This document shows, one piece after another, positions 13,201 through 24,360 of a stretch of 64,000 nt of DNA. Under the pieces are notes generated by a model. It did not search any database. It saw nothing but the letters and a program-made list of their open reading frames with translations, and was not told the origin of the DNA. The stretch is from Cryptomeria japonica (Eukaryota; Streptophyta; Pinopsida; Cupressales; Cupressaceae). The translations under genes were made by a program, and so were the position numbers. Where the stretch lies: positions 437,997,230-438,061,229 of the forward strand of contig NC_081407.1 of NCBI RefSeq assembly GCF_030272615.1, written 5' to 3'. The first letter of the stretch is position 1; every line of letters starts with the position of its first letter.

Positions 13201-16200
13201 GTTTTGGGAATGGGAGATGGGGGGATGTCGAGGACGATGAACCCAAATTTGGGAGGTATGTATAACTAGAGCAAGGGTTTGAGGTGGAGGGGTTAGGCCT
13301 TCTAGTGTGTTTTCTTGGTACAGTCCATGCTTTCGAAGATGGATTCCTCTAGTTCCCTTTAGAGGATGTTTTCTTTGATCTTTGGATGTTCCGAATGATC
13401 AACGAGGTCCCCTTCTTCATTCAAGTCTTCAATCATTTTTGTATATATGTATTCATTCCTTGATATCTGTTCAAGGGACGTGTTCTTTGAGCCTTAGATG
13501 TCCCTTGTGATCTACAAGGTTGCCTTCTATCTATCTATGTATGTGTGTGTGTGCATATATGTATGTATGTGTCTGTGTATGTGTGTGTGTGTGTGTGCAT
13601 ATATGTATGTATGTGTCTGTGTATGTGTGTATGTATGTTTGTGTGTGTGTACGTGTGTATGTATGTATGGATTTGAGATTGAGGAGTAATTTCTTGTACT
13701 GTGTTTTCTACATTCTGCTGGTGCAATCCATACTTTTGAAGATGGATTAATCTAGTTCCCTTAAGGCCCTTAAGGGTATATATATATAATACACACACAC
13801 ACGCATATCCTTGAAAACCTAATCACCAGTTGGAAAACTGGGCCAAATACAAAAATCAAAAGGTGGGTATGGTGTTACTAGATGATATATATGTATGTAT
13901 GTATATATATACATCTCTCTCTCTCTCTCTCTCTCCCTCTCTCTCTCTCTATATATATATTATCCAGTAACACCATACCCATCTTTTGATTTTTGTATTT
14001 TGCCCAGTTCATGCTTTCCAACTGGTGATTAATAATTCCAACTGGAATATCTTTCAACCTTTGAGCATGTAGCTTGGCAAGGACTTTATATGAAGAATTC
14101 AACAAAGTAATTGGCTTCCAATTCTTAATCAAGTACTTATCACCTTCTTTTGGCAACAACTTTATTAATCCTTTGTTTATACTTGGTCCAAGAGTTCCTT
14201 TATCAAAGGCTTCTTTATACACCTTCAGAAGATTTTCAGCAACCAATCATGATTTTTTCTTGTAAAATTCAATAGGGATATCATTAGATCCAGGGGACTT
14301 CCCAGATTTGAAAGAATTAATTACTCTAATAATTTCATCCTTATCAATTTTTGTACTGAGCTCCTCTCTATCACACTCACCAAGTTTTGAAGGAATGATT
14401 CTTTTAATAAAGGTTCCAGTAGCTAAGCTCGGAGAGTCTTCCTCTAACGAGACCAATTTTTTTATAGAAACTCAGAAAAGCTTTCTCAATCATGTTTACA
14501 TCTTCTAATAACTCTTCTCCAACCAGAATGGGGCTGATATTTTCTCTATTATGCTTGGCCTTCAAGATATTGAAGAAGTACTTGGTCCCCTTATAACCTT
14601 TTTTGAACCAGGTGAGCATATCTTGAATCTTGGCACCATTGTTTTTGAATTTCTGAAGGCATCTTAACTGATGCTTGGTTTCAACCAAGTTGTTATAAAG
14701 AAGGATGTTAGAACCGTTTTGCTGCATGCAAAATTCTATCTCCAACAATCTCTCCTTAAGAAAACTCAACTCTCCTCCTGTTGAGGTCCTTTTTCTTTCT
14801 CACAACCTTTCGAATTTCTTTCCAAGCAGTGGTAGTCTTTTCCCATCCTTCAATGGCCGAGTTGTGAAAGAGACATTTGTTAATCATTCCCACCCTTTTG
14901 ATATTGTCATATTGACCATACAATCTTTATCTTGAAGCAGCAGGCTATTCAGTTTGAACAACTGAGAATTTTTGCGTTGAGTCTTACAATTACTTCAATG
15001 GCCGAGTTATGAAAGAGACATTTGTTAATCATTCCCACCCTTTTGATATTGACCATGCAATCTTTATCTTGAAGCAGCAGGCTATTCAGTTTGAACAACT
15101 GAGAATTTTTGCGTTAGAGTCTTACAATTACTTCTTTTAAAGTTAGCCAATACTTCAATGGGGAAATGGTCTGATATTGTAGCAGGAATTACTTTTACTA
15201 GGAATTCATCCACTACCACAGAGAATTCAAGAAAATCTGCTTTGACATACACTCTATCCAGTCTCAAGTACACTCTCTTACTAGGGGCTTGGTTATTACA
15301 CCAAGTATACCAGATCTTCTTCTTGGAAATTTTAATCTTTTCCAGAGGGTCCTTGGTATTAAAACTCTTTTCATTTTAGACTTAAAAACAACTTATTGCC
15401 TTTCCACAGAACCTCCTTGCCTCCCTCTTTGCCCTCTTTGTTCTCAACGATATTGAAGTCCCCCACTAAAATCTAGGGAACCTTGGGTAGATATTGCACA
15501 AGCCAATTCCACAGTATACATCTTTCTTTATACTTGTTAGAAGCATATATAGAGTAGTTACCAAACTCAATCCTGTCTTTTCAAGTTAACCCAACCAGCT
15601 CTATTACAAGGGGAAACCCCCTTATCAAACATGAAAATGTCCAAGAGTCTCTTAAAAGAATGGCAGCAGCACCTTTTCCCTTCATATGATTGGTAGAGAA
15701 AAATATCAAATTCCTCCAAAGAATTCTAATACATGCTCAAACTGAAAGTTGCCTTTATTTCTTGGATCTTCGACATCTTGTACAAAACAATCTCAGAATG
15801 TTTTTTTTTCCAGGGAATTCTAAGCCCCTGACATTCCAGCTAACACAGAGCATGCTCATTAAGGAGGAGTGGAAGAGGCACTGGATTTATGGTTTTTAAT
15901 ATAATTTATCAAAACATTTTGGAAGCCTTTACTCTTTACCCTTTTTATTGCTATTTTTCTTTCCAACTTCTTTAGGGAGCTTCCTTCTCTATCTCCCCAA
16001 CCTCTTATATAAAGAGTGGGTTGTTATGTTCCAACACAATACTTTGCTTGTTTAGGTTGGGCTCTTGGGAAGACTCCCTACTGTCAGACTACTTGGCTTC
16101 ATTTGGGTTTGGCAATATGGGAGAGGCCTTGGGAAGCTTGCTAACACTTTGAGCTCCTAATTTCTCAATAGCCAATTGTTGGGCGTTTTTTTTTTGACAA

Positions 16201-19200
16201 CTCTTTCAGGAAACTCAAGCGGTACACATACATCCTCCTCAACCTTTTTTGTAGGAAAAATCTTATATTCCTCATTGTCCTTTAGGTAGATTCTTTTACA
16301 AATATCAATGGTCACCACGGTCTTTAATGCTAGTAGTATCATTTGCTATGTCTGTTTTAGAGTGTTTTTGAGTGGTTTCATTGATGATGTGAGTATTTTT
16401 TTCCACATTCAAATCAACATTACTTCTACCCTGGTCACTGGGGATTTTATTATCACTAATAATTGTAGGGTTCTGCACCTTTTTTGGCAACCTAGGGCAG
16501 CCTTTTCTTTGATATCCATTCATTTTACAAAGGAACAGGCATAAAGACCCCCTAAGCATTCAAGATCATAGAAAATTACCTTATTGTTGGGATTGCTTTC
16601 CAAAATTTCTGGGATTTCAACATTAGGTCTAAGAAAATTTTGAACCCTAGAATTAAGATGAGGAAGGGTAAAAATTGTTTCTTCAGTTTGAAGGCTTTCC
16701 CCTATGGGTTCCACTTCCAACAGTCAGGGCATGAAAATCCACAACTGTGGAGCAAGATTTTTCACCTCAAGCCATCAAGGAGCCAAACATATTTCTCTGG
16801 CTTGGCTTCTGGGAACAAAGACAAAGCCCTAAATAGATACTATCCAACGATTCAGAATTCTTTTTTAAGGATTCTTTCTTGCATTTTGTGATTCTTTTAG
16901 AAAAAAAAACAAATATGCCCTTTTGAATCATATGCCAAAACCTGACATACAATTCTAACTTCTTTTCCACCTTGCCCAACCAGTTGTTGAAAAACTTCTT
17001 GGATGGAAGACAATAGTATCCAAACACACCAAAAAGACAGCAATATAACTTAACCTATTTTCTTCCTCTTCCAAAGCTTGTAGCATATCCAAATTAGGAG
17101 AAAGGACGAGCTTACCACAGCTAGCAGACAGTTTACTGTGTTTTCCTTCGACGGGTTGCTCTTCTTCAGTGTTGTAGACACCTCCCATCCCTCTTTCTCT
17201 GCGATTGCCATTATCAATGATGGAAAAGAGGGTGGTCGTAGGAACACAGAAGGCTTTACCATCCCTAGCTTCTTTGTAAGACAATTTACCAGGCACCTCC
17301 TGCACCAGACGTTTCTCACCCAAACTACTAACTGAAATATCGTCTGCAAAAATTTCTCCACTGCCATCCACATCATCTGACACCTCACTACCTTAATGAA
17401 TTAATGCCAACTGAACCTCCATCATAAATCCTTAATCGGAGAACACTAAAGGGCAATAAACACTCTCTAACATAAAAAATCACGCAAGGCAAACGGTGCT
17501 AAAACGGTAGCAAGCAAGCACATCAATCTGCAATAAATTCAGGTAGATTCCCCACGAGAGAACCAAGATGGCTGGAAGAAAAGGCAACCCGGAAATAAAT
17601 GCAAAATAAAACAATGACAACAAAATCTGGAAGTTTGAAAAAACCAGCTCATCACCCAAGAATCCCACGACCATTGGAAAGCAAGGAAGAGCACCCATGA
17701 GCATGAAAGGGACAAAGAACACCAAGAGCGAGCAGAACAGGAACATCAGAAATAGGCAGCAGGGAAGACTGTTGGAAGACTGTTAGTCTCCCACTTACTG
17801 TGCCGTCTAGTTTATTTTCAATAACAACTTGCCTTAATTGTTAAACTAATCAACTTGGAAGATTACCTATGTCGGGGAAGGTTGCCACTTTTTCAGTGCT
17901 TGATAACACATGAGAAAGTATATTTGTATATTTTGTTGCATGTGTAATCCCCTAATGTCATAGGGGTATTTGGGAGATGTCAAGTTAGCTACATTCATTC
18001 CTTGTGTATGATCCAAGGTTTCTAACCTTGTACCTGTAGTTATGCAGAAACATTTTCAAATTACAGATCGCTGAAGGATATCATAAGCAACAGAGATCCT
18101 GAAATCACATGGCATTAGGTAGGGTATTTTTTTCTGTTCTACTATAACACATCTCCATTGTAATGTCCCCATTTTGAAATAGGATTTAATGATAAATAAT
18201 AATATTTAAAACATAAAATAATATATAATATAATATAATTAAAATGTAATTAAGTTAATGAATGGTCAAAAGGCATGGAATGAAGAGTTGTGACTCTATC
18301 AAAAATGAGATATAAGAGGGAGAAGAGATCATTTGAAATGGGATAAGGAGGAGGGAAGAAATGAAGGAAGCATGTGAATCAAGGATGGATTAATGGAAGA
18401 AGAAATGAATGGGAAGTGGATAAGGAAGGGACTCTTCCAAAGGGCAAGAATTATGAAGGGTTGTACTATTTCGAAGGGTGGCATGATGAAGAGATGTGAT
18501 CTCTTCCTTACATGGGAAGATATAAAGGGAAGAAGGTTCATTTGAGGAAGAGAGGGAAGGGAGATCAATTTGGAGAAGATTATATTATTCTCAAAGGCAG
18601 AAATGAAAAGTGGTGACTCAATTGTTATGAAAGGTGGTGCCTCGATTCCTATGAAAGGTGGTGGCTCTTCTCCCAATAAAGTATAAAGAGAGGTCATTCC
18701 AAGCACTCAAGGATCACTCACTCACTCATCAATCATCTATTCAACAATCACTTAGTCATCACTCACCAATACCTCAAGTCATCACTCACCAATACCTCAA
18801 ATCATCCAATCAAAGGAATTCATTGAATCAATCAATCAATCATACAAATATCATCGAATCAGACAGATTAGATTGAATATTAATAATTAAATGTACAGCA
18901 GTTTGATTCAATATTATAGTTTGGTATGAGATTTTTGTTGTATATATTGCTGTACCCCTCTTGTAATCCCTCATTTCCTCTACCATTACTGACTTCAATA
19001 ATCATTCAGAACATATAAAAAATTCCAGTATTATGCATCTGTTTAACATACAATAATCAGACATAAGCAACAGCAAATCATTAATCAGTAATGAGCAGAT
19101 ACAAATAATATTCGCTATGCTATATAAGCAGTCATAAACAGCAATATATGGTTAATTGATATAAGCAGTCGTACAAAATTTGAATTTTGGGTGAAATTCT

Positions 19201-21983
19201 TGACCATTTTCAATAGGAAAAACTTTCTAAAAATAGACACTTTGGGGATCATGCTTAAAGTGCCAAAAACAAAACTTCCTAAAAAATAGGAAAAAGCAGA
19301 AAAAGCAAAATTTCCAAAGATAGGAAGTTGTCCAAAATGAGCCAAAATAATTGCGTTTTTCATCCTTCGGACTCCTTAAGCACACTGAGTGTGTCAAGAC
19401 TCAAAACACTGTTCTGACCATGATTTGCACAAACTGACTTATGACCACTCAAAATTCTAACTCCTCATTGCAAAAAGATTGGACTTAGCAGTTGTGACGC
19501 CAAGGCAAAACCCTAAAAAGCAAAAACAGGGGGGTTCCCATTTGCAATGGGGCGATGTGTGAAAAAGGTCACAACAGGACTTAGTCCCACATTCATCTAC
19601 AACTGTAGGATGCAAGCTTCAGCTACCATATCACATAAATGTATCGGATACTCTATTAAGTTGTGGCATTATTAAGGAGGTTCAAATACAAGTCCGTGAT
19701 CCAGTTAAAACACCAGAAGAAGAAAACAGCAAGAAAGTTGAGAAATAATGAATATGCTGTTTAGTAGTTTGATAAACTGATAGAATATGCCACTTGGCAA
19801 CTTTCAGCCTCTGTCAAACAATTAGGACCCATGTAGGTCAACAAGCTTTTGAAATGAGGGACATCTAGGACTACAGTTTAACGTGACACAATCAGTTACT
19901 AATGGATATTTTACTTCCTACTTAACAAGAAATAGATTTTGGACATCATTCATGACATAGTGACTAGAAATAATTTGTATCAACTGCAATTCCATAAAAT
20001 AGTTAAGAGTTAGTAATGCTTGACCTTTTCTGCATTCATTGCCAATGGTAATTATTGTTGCTTTACTTTTGTGAAGTTAAATGTACTGCTGATTGGTTAA
20101 ATTAATTCTGCTGTGGTTTTCTGTGGTGACAAATTTGATTCTTGGGGATGATTTGCTGGCTATGAATTTGGCAATTTTTTTTGGTTTTTATTACTGCAAA
20201 TTCCCTATATTTTATAAGCCATAAGTGTTGTTATGTCCACAGATCTTGCTTCAATCTTTAAGTGAGCTGTTATTAGTATTTTTGAAGTGCCTGAAGTGAA
20301 CAGGACATTTATATATTAAAGCCCTTGAACCCCACAAAAAGCTAGTTTGAACCCTATGAAGCATGGTTGGGAGTGAAAATGTCAATCTCTCCAGGCATTG
20401 ACATTTCTGTTGCTACTGTTATATTTATTTTCTACCGTTTATTTATTGCGTTGTTTCAACTTAGTGATGCCTCTACAGTAATGAATGTCAAGTGATGCAT
20501 GTCTTTGGATTTGATGCTGCTCTTCCTATGTGTTATACCTATCTTGTTTGCCACATTACCCAAGTTGTTCTGTATTGTGTCATTTTATACACACATAGAG
20601 TGGGACAAGCTGTGACAGCTATACACTCTTGCCTTGTGTGACAAAATTGTTATGACCCATAATACACTAACCATATTTGATTATAATCTCATCAACTTGG
20701 GACACACGATTTAGAGGATTTTTGTTTTGCAGCTTCACCTTATTGAACTCAGGGCATTTATCAAATAACAAATAAAGTAAAAGAATATTATATTTGTTGC
20801 TTGGTCTGTAGAGTTTCTTGTACTTTTAAATGTCACTATCAATTGATTAATTTTTAAAAATATACCTACAACATTGTTTCAGTTTGGATAATGAGAAACA
20901 ATGTCTAGTTTTGTAGTTAGTTCTCTTTATGTGAGCTGAGTGTCTGCTAGATTAGCTTATTATTTCTGACTTACTGGACATGGCAGGGTGTGATGGAATA
21001 CAGCAGGGAAATAGTTGATTATTTCAATAGAAAAGGTGTATCTGTCATCTTACTGTTCAGGCGTAATATTTTGCGACGACTGGTCTCTGTGCTGGCTAAT
21101 GCTTACGATCGTGAAACAAAGCAGTTGAATGGCACACACAAATCACATGTGCATTCAAAGCAAGAGGTATGCATGTATCTATCATATTTGAAACTGAAAG
21201 TTGAAAATAAGTGTCATTAACTAATCAAGATAAATACTTTTAGCATTTTTGATCGAGACACTGATCGTATGGAAAATTCTAGTGTTACTTAACTGTTCAT
21301 ATTTTAATTGAATGTTTGATGGTACTAGATGTGGAGATAGTAAGCTTCTACTAAAGGCTTTGACCAACATGACATTTTATCAGGCAGATTTGTTAGCAAC
21401 ATATAAGCCAGTGATCAATGTTACATTTTTGCTGGCTAACCTGAAACGAATTGAGGAGGTGTCTCGAGATGCTCTGAACTTTTTCAAAAGTACACGTCAT
21501 ATAGTATTATATTATGAAGAATTAATCAGTAACCCAAAGGTATTATTACTTCAACCTAAATTGTCATGGTTCTTGTACATATATGCCCTTTTTTCCTCCA
21601 CAGTATTTTTTTTTGCAGCTCGTAGACTTATTTTTATTTGAACTTCAATAATTCTTCCTAGAAAGTCATAAAAAAGAAAAATTCAAATTGGAAAGTAAAT
21701 TACCCTCATAATGTTGTATATTCTATTATTTCATGATTGCAAAAAAAATAATATCTCGAGGTTTCTGCTATTGAGACTGGATTTTAAATTTAGTTGACAC
21801 TATATACAGAAAGCGATGGAAGTACAAGAGTTTTTAAACGTATCATCAAGGAAATTGGAGAGCCAGCAGGTTAAAATTCATACTAGGGCCCTTTCGGACC
21901 AAGTCCAGAATTGGAATGAAGTGTGCAAAAAGCTCAAAGGAACAGAATATGAAATCTTTCTAAACGAGTCAGATTATGTTTGA
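10044..21983 (+). CDS. Plant sulfotransferase (NodH-like, type II membrane), five exons
   Basis: Exons 10044-10288, 10395-10653, 20987-21166, 21384-21539 and 21810-21983 join in frame with GT...AG introns and encode 337 residues ending in TGA. A basic segment and hydrophobic anchor (residues about 17-35) suggest a type II Golgi-type membrane protein. The 5'-phosphosulfate loop (FAILSMQRSGSGW, residues about 93-105) and the 3'-phosphate region (FRRNILRRLVSVLANAYDR, about 192-210) mark a PAPS-dependent sulfotransferase. From memory it resembles the conserved ~345-residue plant family annotated as NodH-type or P-loop proteins. The acceptor substrate is unknown. The start is uncertain: an ATG lies at 10038, but CTATGCAG there looks like a splice acceptor, so a short upstream exon is likely. 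No lesion was seen. This appears to be the only functional host gene in the window. Confidence 0.88.
10395..10653 (+). CDS. Sulfotransferase exon with PAPS 5'-phosphosulfate loop
   Basis: The acceptor is TTTTTTAATAG. The exon opens with KECACTPVQFF and contains the QRSGSGWFETLL loop and an SSNGEVFSV motif. The donor is AATCAG|GTACTA in phase 0. The next intron is 10,333 bp long and full of repeats. Confidence 0.9.
10654..13310 (+). other. Intron 2 of the sulfotransferase gene, 5' part: no feature recognised
   Basis: The whole intron spans 10654-20986. This part is AT-rich, with short ORFs only and no recognised repeat family. Confidence 0.6.
13311..13770 (+). repeat. Local duplications and (TG)n/(TATG)n microsatellite
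   Basis: A TG-rich microsatellite with ATGT units occupies about 13538-13672. It lies between two related segments, both containing GATGGATT and CTAGTTCCCTT (near 13338 and 13740). Another related pair, TTTGATCTTTGGATG and TTTGAGCCTTAGATG, lies near 13374 and 13486. Cys-rich ORFs here are translations of the repeat. Confidence 0.75.
13780..14030. repeat. Fold-back: ~65 bp inverted repeat around (AT)n/(CT)n tracts
   Basis: Left arm 13821-13890 (AATCACCAGTTGG...) is an imperfect reverse complement of right arm about 13956-14030 (...CCAACTGGTGATT). A spacer of roughly 65 bp between them is almost purely ATGT, TA and CT repeats. The right arm is LINE reverse-transcriptase sequence, so the left arm is an inverted copy of it. 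(AT)n and (AC)n tracts at about 13778-13802 flank the fold-back. Confidence 0.8.
13951..17790 (-). mobile_element. L1-like non-LTR retrotransposon (LINE), 3'-incomplete and decayed
   Basis: On the minus strand, ORF1 begins near 17388. It has a DUF4283-like segment (about 17027-16767) and a degenerate zinc knuckle with GYQRKGCP near 16510. ORF2 follows. Its AP-endonuclease has a WNVRGL start near 15840, GDFNI near 15450 and SDHFPIEV near 15160. A linker and then reverse-transcriptase blocks follow (GKSPGSNDIPIEFYK near 14290; IKNWKPITLLNSSYKVLAK near 14100). The copy stops before the catalytic YADD region, at the fold-back near 14030-13960. Stops and frameshifts are frequent. It sits antisense within intron 2 of the sulfotransferase. 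Upstream of ORF1, 17390-17790 is probably its 5' UTR. Confidence 0.85.
14851..15132 (-). repeat. Tandem duplication inside the LINE, period ~145 bp
   Basis: The segment starting CAATGGCCGAGTTGTGAAAG (14851) repeats from 14996 with few differences, including a short deletion near GATATTG(TCATATTG)ACCAT. It lies in the ORF2 linker between the endonuclease and RT. Confidence 0.9.
17791..18158. other. Intron 2 sequence, nothing recognised
   Basis: Unique-looking AT-rich sequence between the LINE 5' end and an LTR fragment. Confidence 0.5.
18159..19100 (+). mobile_element. LTR fragment, sense orientation, TGTAATGTCCCC family
   Basis: It starts TGTAATGTCCCCATTTTGAA. The following ~400 bp align by eye with the reverse complement of the LTR at 51623-52710 (GAGATATAAGAGGGAGAAGAG). 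The segment around TTCTCAAAGGCAGAAATGAAA matches the reverse complement of the LTR at 22848-24360. A TATA-like AATAAAGTATAAAGAGAGG near 18676-18694 precedes ATCA/TCAA-rich probable R-U5 sequence. No terminal CA with a matching TCCAT duplication was found, so the right boundary is approximate. Confidence 0.6.
19489..19576. mobile_element. 88 bp insertion with 8 bp direct repeats (small TIR element?)
   Basis: GGACTTAG occurs at 19481-19488 and again at 19577-19584. The 88 bp between them begin CAGTTGTGACG and end GGTCACAACA, giving inverted ends GTTGTGAC/GTCACAAC. Its reverse complement resembles the first ~80 bp of the LTR-like sequences at 41820 and 53916 (CACACATCGCCCCATT, GGGACCCCC). An 8 bp duplication fits a hAT-type cut-and-paste insertion. 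Confidence 0.6.
19585..20986 (+). other. 3' part of sulfotransferase intron 2
   Basis: No recognisable feature. The intron ends TGGCAG at 20986, immediately before the exon encoding GVMEYSREIVDYF. Confidence 0.6.
20987..21166 (+). CDS. Sulfotransferase exon with 3'-phosphate-binding region
   Basis: Sixty codons in phase 0 on both sides. It contains LLFRRNILRRLVSVLANAYDR, the segment expected to contact the 3'-phosphate of PAPS, and ends HKSHVHSKQE. The donor is CAAGAG|GTATGC. Confidence 0.88.
21384..21539 (+). CDS. Sulfotransferase exon: core helices and LYYEEL motif
   Basis: Fifty-two codons, phase 0. It begins ADLLATYKPVINVTFLL after TTTTATCAG and ends LYYEELISNPK before GTATTA. The H-I-V-L-Y-Y-E-E stretch is a typical sulfotransferase core strand. 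Confidence 0.87.
21810..21983 (+). CDS. Sulfotransferase terminal exon
   Basis: Fifty-seven codons plus TGA. It contains VQEFLNV and VKIHTRALSDQVQNW, the usual C-terminal block of the family. The acceptor is TATATACAG. Confidence 0.87.
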   Translation, partial: KAMEVQEFLNVSSRKLESQQVKIHTRALSDQVQNWNEVCKKLKGTEYEIFLNESDYV

Positions 21984-22171
21984 TTCAATGCAGCAATCAG
22001 TGTTCAACTTTAAACCAGCCAGCAGTTTAAAATTCATACTCTGGCCCTTCCAGACCAAGTCCAGAATTGGAATGAGTTGTGCAAAAAGCTGAAGGGAACA
22101 GATTATGAGATTTACTAAATGAGTCGGATTATTTTTGATTCAATGCAGCAAACAGTGTTCAACTTCAAACC
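21863..22171 (+). repeat. Tandem duplication of the last-exon segment, period 156 bp
   Basis: The sequence from CCAGCAG (21863) through the stop codon and 40 bp of 3' UTR is repeated from 22019. The second copy lies in the 3' UTR. It has about ten differences, and a small indel (GAGATTTACTAAATGAG) breaks its reading frame, so it does not extend the protein. Confidence 0.92.
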
Positions 22172-22520
22172 TTCTCTAGTCTCTCAGACGGTGTAAATTA
22201 GATTCATTCATTTCTTGAGATAGAATAGTCCAGGGATTGGATATTCATTCATGCTTATATTTATTTAGAGTATCAGCTCACAATGGTCAGTATTTCATGA
22301 CTGAAATGTGCTTTACAGCTTAAGCTTTATTTCACATTTCAGATTGGGATGGTACTCACCATTTTCTTTTTGTAATTTAAATCTTTAATGTGCTTACTAA
22401 CAAGTATGATTATTTCCTCCTAAATTTAATTCTATTTATGCACTGAGCAGCATTTGCCAGTTCAAATAGACTATGTTGAGGATTTCAGATTATCTTACAG
22501 CTAAGTGGAGGATGTTACAA
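22172..22520 (+). other. 3' UTR/flank of the sulfotransferase
   Basis: AT-rich sequence with no ORF of note. A clear poly(A) signal could not be singled out. Confidence 0.4.
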
Positions 22521-22847
22521 ATACAATGTTGTCACTCACATACACATGCATACACACATATTCGCATGCACATCCACACACAAATGTTTGCATATACACA
22601 TATTTGTGCACACAGGCACACATACTCACACCACACCCGTACATGTGTACATGTGCACACACATGCACTGATGCATGGGTGCTTTCACACCCATAGACCT
22701 ACATTTGCATGCCCACATGCCCATGTTGATACATTCTTGCACTTGTGTATGCCCATGCATGCATGCATTCACAAACCCATACATGATATGCACAGGTGTA
22801 CCCAAACACCTGCACTGTCACCCTCATATGTGCACCCATGTGCACAC
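22521..22847. repeat. CA/TG-rich degenerate microsatellite
   Basis: About 330 bp dominated by CACA, CATG and TGCA words (alternating purine-pyrimidine). His/Cys-rich frames here are low-complexity translations. Confidence 0.85.
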
Positions 22848-24360
22848 TGTAATGTCCCTTTTTGGGATATTCCTGATTATAGCCCTAAAACAACAATTCC
22901 AACGTAATATGAGAATGCAATATATTTATAAATATAACTTGATCAAAAATGAAGAATTTGTATTATGGTATTCCACTTATATTTCTATGAATAATTCAGA
23001 AAAATAAACTTATCTTGATTTTCTGTAATAATTCTCCTCCAACTCTTTTTTTAAAGATAATGATACTGAGATCAATAAATCATATCATTACTAATACTTG
23101 AATCAATACCTCATAACATAACCCTTACATCATGAATTTCTTGGAAATGCTTGGAAACCACAATCTCAAGATGGTCGTCTTTATATTGCAAGAGAATGGA
23201 AGGATTTTGGATCCATTTCATCCCTTAATCCACCTTGGAGGCTGGTCGTCCTCCTCACTCAAAGCCCAGGAGCACTCATTCACTTCCTAGCCCATGAGCT
23301 TGATAAGACATGAAGACTGCCTTCCTTGACAAGCCCAAGAGCATGGCAGGACCTCCAATCCATCCATCTCGGAGTGGCATACTTGATGAAGAATGGCCTG
23401 TACTTCAACTCATGAATTCAGAAGGCTGGCCATCCTTATTATTTGCAAGTCAAATTCCTTGAATCCACGACTAATGGCCCGAGGAGTTTGTTAGAGTATT
23501 GCTAATTGCTTGATTTTAATTTTATTGTCATTTATTGAAGGATTGATGAGTAGATGCTTAAACAATGCTTGAAGGAATTGATGCTTGTATGATTGATGTC
23601 TTAGTGATTGATATTTGAATGATTTGATCCTAGAATGGTAGATGCTTGAATAGTTGATGTTGGAATGATGGATGTTTGTATGTTTGATTGATTGAATGAA
23701 TTGATAGTTTATGATGATGATTTGCTTGCTTTGATAGTTGATGATTGTTTTTGATGGAGTCCTGAGTAATGATTTATTGTTTGATGATTGAATGTATTGG
23801 TGAGACATGATTGAATGGTTTTTGATTTGATGAATGAATGAATGCTGAATTGATTGAGTGAAGAGTGATAAGTGAATAAATGAATTTGATTGCTTGGAAT
23901 GATCTCTCCTTTATTGGTGAAGGAGTCACCACCTTTCATTTCTGCCCTTTGAGAACTAATTTCTATTTATTTGCATTGCTGTTCAGATTTCCTATTCTAA
24001 TCCCTTGCCCTCCCAAATGAGTTGATCTTCCCATTATATATTCAATGGCGGGCAATCACACCTGTCATAAGCAATGGTTACAACTCCTCATAAAGCACTG
24101 TTTTGACATGCTTCATTTATTGTTGTTTAGTAGTCGCTGCCCAAATATTTCTTATTTAAACCTCAGTCGGCCCTTCAAAATAAATCGCTGCCATGCAGAT
24201 AATTATATTTACTTTAACCTAGGTCAGCCCTTTTTATTATACTCCCTTTAGCGCCTCTCGGCCCTTTCAGATTTTGTTATCGCCCAGGTTTTATTGTTAA
24301 TAAAGACTATGATCTGTAATTACTAACAGTTGCCAACCCTAGTTTGATGGGGGCGTCACA
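22848..24360 (-). mobile_element. Solo LTR-like element, 1513 bp, TSD CACAC
   Basis: The plus strand starts TGTAATGTCCCTTTTTGGG and ends GGGGGCGTCACA. CACAC lies immediately before (22843-22847) and after (24361-24365), although the CA-rich surroundings make that match less decisive. The transcription sense is probably minus: on that strand an AATAAAGGAGAG TATA-like region precedes ATCA/TCAA-rich sequence, as in the fragment at 18159. No internal coding region is present. Confidence 0.7.

Noticed and set aside
13498-13798. Cys/Val- and His/Thr-rich ORFs
   Set aside because: They are translations of a TG/TATG microsatellite on both strands.
18159-19100. Treating the LTR fragment as a complete solo LTR
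   Set aside because: No right end in CA with a matching TCCAT duplication could be found.
21312-21641. A separate 109-codon gene in this interval
   Set aside because: It is the fourth sulfotransferase exon read through into both flanking introns.
22473-23007. His/Cys-rich ORFs resembling zinc-binding proteins
   Set aside because: The sequence is a low-complexity CA-rich tract, with no ordered Cys/His spacing.
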